Shown here piece by piece: positions 36,621 to 48,461 of a DNA stretch of 64,000 bases. The translations under genes and the position numbers were made by a program. Position 1 is the first letter of the stretch; each line of letters opens with the position of its first letter. The DNA is taken from the NCBI GenBank assembly GCA_014529385.2, contig CM043952.1, forward strand, positions 155,034,557 to 155,098,556. The letters run 5' to 3'. The notes under the pieces were generated by a model, which was not told the DNA's origin, ran no database searches, and saw nothing but the letters and a program-made list of their open reading frames with translations. The DNA comes from Adiantum capillus-veneris (lineage: Eukaryota; Streptophyta; Polypodiopsida; Polypodiales; Pteridaceae).

Positions 36621-38854
36621 TACATCCTACGCGTAGTATGTCTCAAGGGGGTTCTGGAGACCAAATTTGAAAATTCTGATTGCACCAGTGTGTTTAGAAG
36701 GGGGGTTTTACCCTAAGTATACATTGAAACTAGAGTTTTGACCAACTCTTGACACCCGAAAGACCAAAGACGGAGTGTCAAAAACGCGAAAACAAGAAAC
36801 TTAAGATTCTGAGCACAATTTTGCATAAAAATTGGTAGGAATGCTTGAAAAGTAGTGCTCAAGACTTGGGGATGCCTATGGATGAATTCTACCAAAATTT
36901 TTATCAGTAGACATCCTACGCGTAGGATGTCTAAAGAGTGATTCTGGAAGCAAAAATCATGTTTTGACATCATATCCATATTCTGCATGTTGTGTTGGAC
37001 ACACACACCAAAGCTCATGTCATTTGGACATATAGACTGAGAGTTAAGGGGATCTTACTCTTTCAGAGAAATATTTTCCCAGAAGTGGTGATTTTGAGCA
37101 ATTTTGACATCCAAAATTTGTTGTGATCACATATTCTTTTTATATGCATCAAGAAGCACCTTGGGTAGAAACAGAAGTCCATTCTGAGAAAAAAAGACAT
37201 CCTACGCGTAGGATGTCTACAGGGTGATCTGTAGGAAATTTTGAAATTCTGAGTTGACCAGTGTGTTCAGAAGGTAGGTTTTACCCTATTTTCACCTGGA
37301 AAGGGGAACTTGACCATATCTTGACAGGATAAGACCAAAAGACGAAAATTGCCAGACATCCTACCCAAATTGTGCCCAAGGCATAATTTTTGAGACCAAA
37401 CCATAGGGTGACTTCATGTGCATGTTATACATGATGTTTTGAGTGCATGTGAGAGTTTTCAGCTCATTTGGGTGAGAAAATTGGGTTTTAAGCAGACTTT
37501 AGCGTTTTTTTTTTTGAGAAAAAAAGGCTAGAACAGCTAGTTTTGGGGTCTTGTGACATCCAAATTAAAATCTAAGCATAGCATTGGGTTGCTGACATAA
37601 AGGGGAAGCTATGGATCAAGTTTGGGGCAATTCTAAGCACTTAGACATCCTACGCATAGGGTGTCTTCACCATGATTTAGCACTCCAAATCAACCTCTGA
37701 GCAGACCACAGTGATCAACACCTTAAGGAGAGTCTGTGGTTCAAATTTGGGGCAATTCTGAGCAGTTAGACATCCTACGCGTAGGATGTCTAAGGCATGA
37801 TTTAGAGGCCAAATTCAAACTGTGGACATAGCAGGGTGTTGTATAGCCTTAGGCGCCTCCTAGTCAATTTTGGTCTAATTTGGAGTTGATTTGACTTGGA
37901 AATTCATCAGACTAGACATCAGGCTTTTGGATAGATTCTTGGTCATTTGACCAACCTATAGGTGTCAGAATCAAAAAGTAAAAATATTTGTGAGCTTAGC
38001 ACATCAAGGGGAAGCTACAGTGCAAGTTTGAGCTGAAACAGAGCAAAAAGACATCCTACACGTAAGATGTCTCCTGGGTCATAAAGTGGTCAATTTCTAC
38101 TATAGCCATAAAGGGAGGTTCTAAGTGTCTCAAGGATTCCAGAACTTTTTTCAAAAGTGAATTTGGACCTGGTTTGGCCTATTTACCAAGCAAAGACAAG
38201 AATTGTCACACAAATTCAAATTCAATTTTGAATTTGGATGCCTATTGGCATCCAAATTCAATTTTGAGTATACCATTGGGTTGCTGAGCACTAGGAGAAT
38301 CTTGGGATCAAGTTTGGACAAAATCTGAGCAGTTAGACATCCTACGCATAGGATGTCTCCAGCTTGATTTAGGGCTCCAAACCAACCTATGAGCACACCA
38401 CTGTGATCAGCACATCAAGGAGAAGCTGGGTTGAAAATTTCAAGTCCTTCTGAGCAAAAAGACATCCTACGCGTAGGATGTCTCAAGGCCATTTTTAGGT
38501 CCAAATGAAATTTTGAGCATACCATTGTGTTGCTGGACTTAAGGGGAGTCTCTAGACCAAATTTTGTTAAATTCTGAGCATATAGACATACTACACGTAG
38601 GATGTCTCTAGGCCAGTTTTAGGGTCCAACCATACTTTTGACCATACATGAGTGTTCACAGTCTCACAAAGATCCCAAATCTTTTTTCAAAATTGAATTT
38701 GGACTCATTTTGAGCAGTCTAAACTGCATTTCACTATTTTGGCCATAACTTTCACAAACGGTATTGGATCGGAAAAGTTTTGATATCAAAACGTAGCCTG
38801 AGAGCGGCTCTACACATCTTAGAGAAAAACATGAACTAAACGCGTAGGATGTCT
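36621..38854. repeat. Array of 24-bp palindromes in the leader of element B
   Basis: Nine copies of the same palindrome as in element A at 36621, 36909, 37195, 37643, 37768, 38049, 38335, 38460 and 38584, plus a half copy at 38838-38854. Copies at 36909, 37195, 37768 and 38460 are perfect. The half copy marks the junction of a tandem duplication of about 255 bp (38584-38838 and 38838-39080). Confidence 0.92.
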
Positions 38855-39310
38855 CTAGGTCAGTTTTATGGGCCAACTATACTTTTGACCATACAGGAGT
38901 GTTCACAGTGTCACAAGAGATCCCAAATCTTCTTTTGCAATTAAATTTGGACTCATTTGGACCAGTCTAAACTGCATTTCACTATTTTGGACATAACTTT
39001 CACAAACTGTATCGGATCGGAAAAGTTTTTATATCAAAACGTAGCCTGAGAGCGGCTCTACAAATCTTAGAGAAAAACTTGAACTAAATCTATGCCAACG
39101 GCAAAGATTTAGTTCAACTTTGAAAAAAACGTCATTGGAGGCCTCAAAATTCATTCGCAAGTTAGGGGTGTCTGAAAGCGACAATTTGCGAGAATTGTGA
39201 CGAAACGGTTGCGGTTTTGGACATAGTTTTGACTTTTCCCTGACCAAAGCACTTGAACACAGTGGACTAAGTCTACTTGAACCAAGAAAAATCTCTTAAG
39301 CCCAGAAATC

Positions 39311-41554
39311 ATGTCTACCCTAGATTCAAACGCAGCTTACACAAGCTTGTAGATCCCGACAATAGAGGAATATCCTCCCACAATGGATCTTCCAAACTTG
39401 CAATTGATAAAGATCCATCTTGTTGAGAGAGTTTGGATGATTGGTCATGAGAGTGAAGGACTATATAGATACATTGACGACAATGAGGTCAATCTTTATA
39501 GGTGCTAAGATCCATACCTAGAAGAGATAACGGATTACAAGCTCTTATATGTCTACATATACCGAGTCGACTGTCAATGGAGATCTATAGTTGTCGACAA
39601 GTATGGACGAGAATATAGAGTTGTAGAAAGCAAAAATTCACAGACTGTACTAGAAAGAGGTGGATATTTGTTCAATGAAGGACCACAAATGCCTCCACCA
39701 AACACGAGAATTCCTATAGGAATTCCAAGAAGAGAGCCACCAGGATTCCCTTCAAGAGCGATAACGAGAGAAGGATTGGGAGAGTCTCTGGTTAGACTTG
39801 TAGACAATCGACGAGTTAGACCATCCCAAGTCCAGAAATGGGTAAACATAAAATACTCCGGAGATAACTATCCGAGAGATCACGTAACGGCTTTTAGAAG
39901 AGTGATTAGAGTAGAGGAAGTTTCAGATTTTGCGACATAGTTTGCGGGATTTGGATTGACTCTAGAAGATGATGCAGCTACATGGTTCGACTCGGTGGAA
40001 AAATGGGATTGTGAGTCCCTAGATGAGTTGTTTGAGGAGTTCATTGAAGAATTCTTGCCAAAAGGCATTGCTCACAACATGGTCTTGCAAATCCATAGTT
40101 TCAAACAGAAAGAGGATGAATCAGTACGCAAAGCATCATTACGGCTCAAGAGATATGTTAAGCTCTGTCCGAGAGCAGAATTACCTACGCAAGCACGACT
40201 GATGATGATATTTATCCAGGGAATGAGACATGCGGGTCTTAAGAAGGATCTGCAGAAACGTATGGAGTGGTGAGGCCGGTACAACCTCAACCTCCTAGGT
40301 TTCAGTCGAACGAAAGACGGCATGAAATGGAAAAAAGGACATTGCGATTCATTGCAAATAACGGCTTATCTAGGTCAAAGCTTGCTTATAGCCAAGAGGA
40401 AATGCTAAAAGAATCTCCTCAACCAGAGACAGATTGTCACAAAAGTCGTGACAACCACTTGGTCAAACAATGTCCTCATACGGAGATCACTGAAGTAAAT
40501 GCCAATTTTCTTGAGTGTGGCATCACTCACTTGATCCCCGATTGCCCGAAAAACCCAAACCAAATCAGGAAAATACGACAAATGTATTAGGGATTGTTCA
40601 GTTACCTAGTAGCTCAGAAAATGAAAACGTTGTACCAGTTCAAGTAGTTATGAGAGCACAAGGTCAAAAGAAAGATGATGAGAATCTAGAGACAAAGAAC
40701 ACGAAAAGTGACACGAGTCCAAAGAAAGATGATGGATCAAAGAAAACGCACCTAGTCAGAAAACCAAGAGCAAACGAAATAGTTGGAAAGCTAGAAAGAC
40801 TAGGATGAAAGCACGGAGGGAACAAGAGGAAAAACCCCTAGCTGAGAAGCTTACCAAAGCTGAGGAGAAGAAAAAACAGCATGAGGAAAAGGATAACTCC
40901 TTCGAGGGATCTCACCAAGCTATACCTAAGGATTGTAAAGAGATAGATGGTCTTGACGAATTATGGAAACAAGTCAGAGAGGCCAATGAAGCCGATGACC
41001 TAAGAAGACGACTAGACAAGACTGGTGATGAACGAGGAGTGTTTCTACCACCAATAGAGGAATTTGAGACTGGATCTCAAATGAATCTAGATGTGCGACC
41101 GTATTGGGGCGACAAAGGATTTGTACAATCTATGCATAGTCAACCCCATTCGCTAAGAACACTACCGTCCTACATGGGAGAGTACGAGACCAAAGTCAGA
41201 TGTGGTTGTAGTCCCATCACAGAGACTATCTCCCAACAAGGCCATCGATTCAAAGGGGCTAGGACATATTCTATCTACCCCAGTCACCTGTACAATAATG
41301 TTAGCCGCGTTGCTCAGAATAAGACCAAACATGTGGGCTAATGTGGGTAAATGTCTAGAGAAATTTGGTGTAAAAACCCCAATGCCTCAAATCGAGGAAG
41401 GCATCAAAGAGCTTGAAATGCCTCAACTAAATACTAGGCCAGTGCCATTAAACAAGGTAGGCGAGTATTACGAGGGAGAAGATGGAAACACCACCCTTCC
41501 TGTGGAATTCAATGGTGTAAAAACCATGGCAATCCTTGACAGTGGAGCTGGTGT
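39311..41554 (+). pseudogene. Gag and start of protease, element B, with deletions and stops
   Basis: ATG at 39311 opens MSTLDSNAAYTSL and then TAG at 39352 where element A has GAG. A second TAG at 39938-39940 stands where A has CAG. The capsid core LTLEDDAATWF and RKASLRLKRYVKLCP is readable. Two deletions relative to A join KKDLQKR to the proline-rich VRPVQPQPP segment (about 40255) and remove about 430 bp near 40891. The knuckle reads FLECGITHLIPDC, so its last Cys is present while its first is Phe, the opposite damage to copy A. The protease starts AILDSGAGV and is interrupted at 41555 by inverted LTR sequence. Confidence 0.85.
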
Positions 41555-42207
41555 ACCACAATCAAGAACCTCACTGCTCTCAACTACACCACCTAGCCAC
41601 ATACACACATACGGAAGGTAACTCACCTAATCATGCCAGATTCGTACGAAACATAAGGAACACCATCCCCTCACTAGCATACACCTGTCCCTAAGCTTGT
41701 ACACTCAAAACCCTCACTCTAAACACATCTACGGAAAACGCGTCGGATGACAGAGCAGAATTTTGAAAGTGCCCGAAACTGAAATTTATGAGTACCTATG
41801 TGTATCTTATGTCGCCACGATTCTATAGACTACTAGCACGCAGAAAACAGACATCGTTTGATACAGTTACAGTCACAAATATCTCGTAGATGCGTCAGTG
41901 TGTGCGCTTCTCCTCGCGTGGAATGCTTGTCATTGTCGCGTAGCTCTCCTTGAGCCTACAACAATGGTGCAATCGGATCTCCAATGTGTTGAGCGAGTTG
42001 GGCGTAGCTAGAGGATAAAGGTCACGCTCACTCTCTTTCTCTCTCACACATTGTAGACGGCAGCGCTAAAGTTTTGATTATGATTAAAGTCTCCCGTTTA
42101 CAAAATGACCTAGGCACCTTATATACTAAGGCTACCTTAGGTTTAACCAAAAATGGGGTTGAAAGGGTCAAATGGCTTTGTATTTACAATCTGGAAGTGC
42201 CATTGCA
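41555..42207 (-). repeat. Inverted LTR fragment inserted in the protease of element B
   Basis: This is the reverse complement of an internal part of the element B LTR, covering about 46385-47035 of the 3' LTR. It interrupts the protease exactly between DSGAGV and AIATKEVW. At the right junction the LTR and protease sequences share GCCATTGCA (42199-42207). It still includes the TATA sequence as TTATATACTAAGG. Confidence 0.9.
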
Positions 42208-43888
42208 ACCAAAGAGGTTTGGAAAAACTGGGGAAAACCTGTGTTGATATCCACACGAATGACGCTGCAGCTTGCAGACGGACACAAGGAAAAGCCCCTA
42301 GGGCTGCTAGAAAAAGTACTTGTTACTTCTTGTGGCATTGAATATGAACACACTTTTGCTGTTGTTGACTTTGGCAAGAAGAACAACTATAACATCATTC
42401 TGGGAAGACCATTCATGTGACAATTGAAAATGGTCCAAGATTGGGGTTATGACCATATATACCTGAGACATATGGAAACCATAACAAAGATAAACTTGAG
42501 GGACCATAGCTATAGGGATATGACGAGAACACCTGTTGAGGAGTTTGATTCCGTCACAATAGCAGGATCAGAACTTCTAGCTTGGTTAGGTAAGCCTAAA
42601 GAACTATGGATGTGTGGAGCTTCACAATGTGGTAGCTTGAAACTTGAGGAATGTATCCTAGAGCGGTTTATAGAGGATATGGACTATATCCCAGAACCAT
42701 TTCCTAAAGAAGAGTTAGAGCCTTTTGGATGGGAACACATCTTGGCTACTCTGGACGTGTGCGCCATGGAGGATGCTCCCACAACAAAGTTTTGTGATGA
42801 AAATGGCTATGATGTCATTCCTTATTTTGCAGTGAGTGTAATCCAGGAAAACGAAGAGAACCAGACATCAACAAGCTCTCGAAATAAGGAGCAAACAAAG
42901 AAATGTGGAGAATCAAAAGATGAAGAAGACGACGAGTTCTATGACTCTGTAGAACACCTCGAGCTTGAAGAAGATCAACGACCCGGGAATCAATGTCATC
43001 GCTACACAAATAAAGTGCATCAAAAGTGGATTCCAAAGTTCTCGGTGAAGACACAACCACCACAAGCATGCTTATACATGGCTCCTAATAAGGATGCAAA
43101 GACTTAGCTAGGAGGAATACGACCAGAGCAACGAGCTAACAATGCTCTAATCAATGGGCTAGAAAAGTCCTCCAAGAAACTACCACCCACGAGCAAACAG
43201 ACAGTAACTTTCCACTACCAGCCAAAAAATCAAGGGAAAGTACAAGAAGTCAACCTTGCTCAGGATAGTAGCGATAGTGATGAATCTTACGACATCCCCT
43301 ATCATCAACTCAGGCCATCACTATCACCAACCCCTTCAGCAACAACCATGACAGGTCAAAAGAACACGACAACAAGTCAAAGCCAAAAAGCTCAACAAAT
43401 CTGGATACCAAAAAGCCAAATCGGCCAAAAACAGATATGGATCAAGTAGGCAAAGATCTCTAATGACAAATTACAAGATCCAACACCAAAACAAAAACAA
43501 GGAAAGCGTGCACGAACGGGTAAGAATATCACAAAGTCGCAAGCTTTCACAACTCAGGTTTGGGCTCCAAAGAAGTTGATTCAAGCACAAAAAAGTCTGG
43601 AATTCATTTGGATTCCAAAACAACCACAATATCAACTTTCAAAGCCTAAATCCCATCCCCAACCAAGCGTACAAGGGCTGAAGCAAAGACCACTGTCGAC
43701 TCACACAACATAAAGGTGGATCCCAAAGAAGTCTCTTCAAACACAAACGAAGCACGGGCAAGTATGGGTTCCCAAACGAGATCCAACAACAAAACAACCA
43801 ATAATCGCAAAGAAATGGGTCCCAAAGAAGAACAACAAAACTGTTGTCAGTGCATCGCCGCTTGAATTCTTACAATTCTTCCTATGAT
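42199..43888 (+). pseudogene. Protease remainder and C-terminal region with repeated WIPK-type motifs, element B
   Basis: The protease resumes AIATKEVWKNWGKP, reaches IILGRPFM and then TGA (42418). The frame continues to 43888 with further stops at about 43106, 43447 and 43711. After the protease comes a region shared with element A as far as ERFIE, then an acidic stretch (DEEDDEFYDSVEHLELEEDQ). A Gln/Lys-rich tail then contains eight motifs of the form W-[I/V/A]-[P]-K: KWIPK, IWIPK, IWIK, VWAPK, IWIPK, RWIPK, VWVPK and KWVPK between 43020 and 43830. Short VWVPK segments occur in other plant gag-pol proteins, but a repeated tail like this is not one I recognise. No reverse transcriptase follows. 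Confidence 0.7.
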
Positions 43889-45650
43889 TACAGTACAGTT
43901 AGAAGAGAGCAAGTCGCTTCAATCAAGCAATGATACAGGAGCTTCAAAGACCATTACATTGCTTAGAATAGGAAGCCTCGCCAACAAATGCCAATAAGCA
44001 AATTGCTTATATCCACATCTTGCACAACATAAATCTTTTCCATGCATTGACTGTGTATGCATAATAGGGCTACATTACAAGGCCTGCATAGGCACAAATT
44101 TTAATTGCCCAAGCACGACACATACTCTTTGCGATACCCTGTCGTAAAGGATGACTCCAAATAGGAAGGGGGTAGGCATTCTGAATGCGGACCTAACATT
44201 ATGACTATTAGAGGGCAATGTTTTGTGAGATGCATTGAATTTTTGAGTTTTATTGTGATAAATTTTTGACGAAATTTAGAGTATATGCCCTCATAGTAGT
44301 GTTACAGAAGAGTATGGGGACAAAATCCATATATGAGCCCCTAGGGACATGTGTATAGTGTACATAGCATTTAGATTTCTATTTGAATGATTTTTCTTTT
44401 GTTAAATTTTTTTTAGATTTTCTTTGTTTATTATTAAGAAAAAAATTTAAAAAATCCATAATCCACATGAAGAAAAGACTGACGAGAGGCTGGAGCACTA
44501 CAAAGAGAAGAAGGTACATGAAAACTATGAAACTTCACGAAGTATGTCTCAGCGGCCACTACAACAGCCGAAGAACTTGTCACCAAGCAATGTCAACAAG
44601 AAACTGACAATTCATAAAAGTCAGAGTCGAGTAGCTAAGCCACAAAATGAGTGAGGTGTTAGTCCCAAAGCTTCAAGTAATATTCTCTGTGGTCTAAGCG
44701 TCTTAGCTATTCTAGGTACTGCTCAAGCTGGAAGATTTGAGCATATTTACGTTGTGTCGCTCATGCTGATATAGGTGATCAAAAGAGTCGAAGTCTAAGT
44801 ACTTAAGTCTAGTGAAGTGAAGGAGAAGGTCCAAAAGACACTCACGTACTGAGCACAGTGAGATACGAGTGGAGAAACTTCTACATCAAAAACCCTTCTT
44901 GGAAAGTTGGAAGCTATTGAGACATCTTTTGATGTCACATGTGCTACATTTATTCCTCGAAACACCCATCATCTCCTTCTTTCACATTGCATGCTTTTGT
45001 TGACAAATTTCTCATATGCATCTAGAGTGTCCCATAATTGGCACTTGCATCAGACACTCTTTCCATGTTTCACCCAAGCACTCACCTTTCATGAACATGT
45101 ACTTCACATTCAACTGCTCAACTCCAATAAGAGCGTATACCAAAGGCATTTTTTCCCCACCGGGTTTTTTCCCTTTGGTTATCTAGGTTTTAGACCCTAA
45201 TCTAAAGACACCTATCACCATCCTCTTGTACATATTCCTTCTACATCAACAATAAGGAAATGCTACTCAAATAAATTGAAATATGAATTGGAGCACCAAT
45301 TTCAGACCATAGCATACTTCTCCTCAATGGCGAGTCGAAGAATAGCCTACAATGACAAAGCTGCAGACAACACTAACAACATGATTGCACAGGAACAAAG
45401 AAGTTACCAATGAAGAAGAGCAGACACAAAAGTAATCAGAGAATCTCAAAAGATGGATGGTTACGATGATAGACATCCGCTCTAATGGATCATAGTTCAT
45501 GTTGTGGTTCGACAAAGATACAATCAATGCAACAGATGAAGCCAAAACAACAGCAAAGTGTTGACCGCTAGGTCAACAACACAACATAACTTAAGAACAA
45601 AGACTCAAGGACAAAGAGCAGACATAAGGGTAATCAAAGGATCTCAAAAG
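43889..45650. other. Non-coding internal region of element B
   Basis: No gene is supported. A 36-bp copy of the LTR start (TGTTGACCGCTAGGTCAACAAC...) lies at 45558-45595. It is flanked by two similar segments of about 40 bp containing AATCTCAAAAG or GATCTCAAAAG (near 45412 and 45614). A block near 45147-45180 reads CACCGGGTTTTTTCCC, a phrase often seen before plant LTRs. Confidence 0.55.
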
Positions 45651-46200
<550 letters not shown>

Positions 46201-46240
46201 GCCATCGACAATCAGGTCATGTCGGGGACGACATGAACAC

Positions 46241-46252
46241 GGAAGGGGGGAA
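46241..46252 (+). other. Polypurine tract of element B
   Basis: GGAAGGGGGGAA directly precedes the 3' LTR start TGTTGACC. Confidence 0.85.
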
Positions 46253-47206
46253 TGTTGACCGCTGGGTCAACAACACAACATAACTCAAGTTTCGTACCAA
46301 AGTCTTATCTTTTGCGAGTTATGAAATGCTGCGGATTATGGATATAAATGTCATTTGTAATGAGTAGTTATTCTAGTTTCAGAAGCTGGGGTGCAATGGC
46401 ACTTCCAGATTGTAAATACAAAGCCATTTGACCCTTTCAACCCCATTTTTGGTTAGACCTAAGGTAGCCTTAGTATATAAGGTACCTAGGTCATTTTGTA
46501 AAAAGACTTTAATCATAATCAAAACTTAGGGCTGCCGTCTATTGTGTGTTTGAGAGAAAGAGAATGAGCGTGAGCTTCATCCTCTTGCTACGCCCGGCTC
46601 GCTCAACACATTGGAGATCCGACTGCACCATTGTTGTAGGCTCGAGGAGAGCTACGCGACAACGCCAAGCATTCCACGCGAGACGAAGCGCAGCCAACGC
46701 ATCTACGAGCTATTTGTGGCCGTAAGTGTATCAAACGATGTCTGTTTTCTGCGTACTAGTAGTCTATAGAATCATGGCGACATAAGCTACGCATAGGTAC
46801 TCATAAATTTTAGTTTCAAGCACTTTCAAAATTCTGTTCAGTCATCCTACGCATTTTTCGCAGATGGGTTTAGAATGAGGGTTTTGACTGTAGAAGCTTA
46901 GGGACAGGTGTATCCTAGTGAGGGGATGGTGTTCCTTCACTTTCGTATTATTCTGGCATGATTAGGTGAGTTACCTTCCGTATGTGTATATGTGGCTAGG
47001 TGGTGTAGTTGAGAGCAGTGAGGTTCTTGATTGTGGTTTAGTTGGCCTTCCTGAGTGTTGTATGTGTAGGATGATCTCAGCCTGACAAGCTAAAGAGATT
47101 TCCTCCGTGTGCCTATCGTGTCATCTGTGTCCTCGATTGACATTATGTTGATCTAGGTAGTGTTTGCATGCACTTCATGGGTGTGTGAGTCGCTTCCCGT
47201 CCAACA
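46253..47206 (+). repeat. 3' LTR of element B
   Basis: It runs from TGTTGACC to GTCCAACA. It is followed by TTAATTTTCATTG and no primer site, so it is a 3' LTR. It is the most complete copy of this LTR in the window. Confidence 0.88.
46474..46480 (+). promoter_or_regulatory. TATA box in the 3' LTR of element B
   Basis: The context is CTTAGTATATAAGGTACC. The 5' LTR has lost this segment, so the 3' LTR would promote outward transcription into 47.2 kb and beyond. Confidence 0.6.
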
Positions 47207-47260
47207 TTAATTTTCATTGTTGGATTCTGAAATCTTACTTACCTATTGATTTCTTTGTAG

Positions 47261-47692
47261 AATGTTGTGGAGCTGGATGAGCATGCAGGTCGGGGAGGAG
47301 ATGGTAGGCGCCAAGCTTTTGGATGGCAGTCGTCTCTTGCGCATTACCTTGGCAAGCTCCCCCAGGACGGCTTTGCGATAATCCACAAGGAGTACACTCC
47401 TTGTGGTCAATTTTGGGTGTCAATGATGAAAGCAATGAGCCGCATCCTATGCTTGTCAACCATATCTCAAGACTCCCAAGTTATATATCTTGTAAATAAA
47501 TCTATGGCCAGTGCTGCATTTGCGACACACATTCATGGTCGTGTGCTTTGTAACGTGGCCTTAAGCCAAGCTGTAGGTCTAAGCAATGTGGAACAAATTG
47601 CTTGGGATGTGCTGCACAAACAACTTCCCTATGCCCAAGAGCGCCGAGAAAACATTGCTCGCCATATGTTAGATGGCTCAAGCACTCAATAG
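47261..47692 (+). CDS. Unrecognised terminal exon, about 143 codons
   Basis: An acceptor TTTCTTTGTAG precedes NVVELDEHAGRGGDG. The frame is open to TAG at 47690. Segments include GWQSSLAHYLGKLPQDGFAI, EYTPCGQFWVSMMKAMSRIL and ERRENIARHM. There is no membrane segment, and I recognise no domain. The nearest sequence upstream is the 3' LTR of element B, which ends 54 bp before the exon, so the upstream exons have been cut off or moved by that insertion. A real exon is likely because the acceptor, frame and composition agree. It converges on the minus-strand H3-like gene. It could be part of a DNA transposon or of a host gene. Confidence 0.5.
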   Translation, partial: NVVELDEHAGRGGDGRRQAFGWQSSLAHYLGKLPQDGFAIIHKEYTPCGQFWVSMMKAMSRILCLSTISQDSQVIYLVNKSMASAAFATHIHGRVLCNVALSQAVGLSNVEQIAWDVLHKQLPYAQERRENIARHMLDGSSTQ

Positions 47693-47943
47693 GTGCATAA
47701 ATCTTGTAATTAACTCCTTCAAATATGTAATGAGATATATCACATATTTGTACTTTTTTATTTCAAAATTCGAACAGAAATTGATTTTAACTAGTACTTT
47801 CCAACTTCTGTATGGAGTTTATGGTACGATAGACAGTACGTGATTGGTTCTATCTTGTGATACGATTGTGTAATTCTCTGAATCAAAATATAGAATTTTT
47901 TTCATATAAATAACATCAAAAAAAGCATAATATCATAAAATTA

Positions 47944-48102
47944 TTATAATTTTAGCCTAAAAAAGGTTCAAAAAGGCTGTCTAAAGGCCTCCCGCAAAGG
48001 CGCGTGAGAAAGAAAAAGTAACTTCTACTTTTGCCTTCTCGCGCGCCTCTGCACCAGGCCTCTAGACAACCTTTTTGAACCTTTTTTAGCCTAAAATTAT
48101 AA
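47944..48102. mobile_element. Fold-back element (MITE-like), about 160 bp
   Basis: The left arm TTATAATTTTAGCCTAAAAA... (47944-47990) pairs with the right arm ending ...TTTTTAGCCTAAAATTATAA (48058-48102). There are only a few mismatches over about 46 bp. The centre is GC-rich and also partly self-complementary (GGCGCG, CGCGCC). No coding capacity is present. A clear target duplication is not visible. Confidence 0.75.
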
Positions 48103-48160
48103 GAATACAATGCCTTTTTTGGTTATTCAATCAACCACACTTGGTTGACAGCTCTTCTAT

Positions 48161-48336
<176 letters not shown>

Positions 48337-48461
48337 CTACTTAGTTTTACTTATATCACTTAAAACACAAATGTACACAACTCGTTATATTTGAAAAAGC
48401 CACGACTCGTTATATTTCAAAAAGATATTTTTACATTGACAAAATTGCATAAAAGTCAAAT

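Noticed and set aside
44907-45200. Plus-strand ORF of 97 codons in the tail of element B
   Set aside because: No recognisable motif; it lies in non-coding element sequence and ends in a pre-LTR-like block.
47235-47459. Minus-strand ORF of 74 codons opposite the orphan exon
   Set aside because: Shadow of the plus-strand exon; no motif or splice site.
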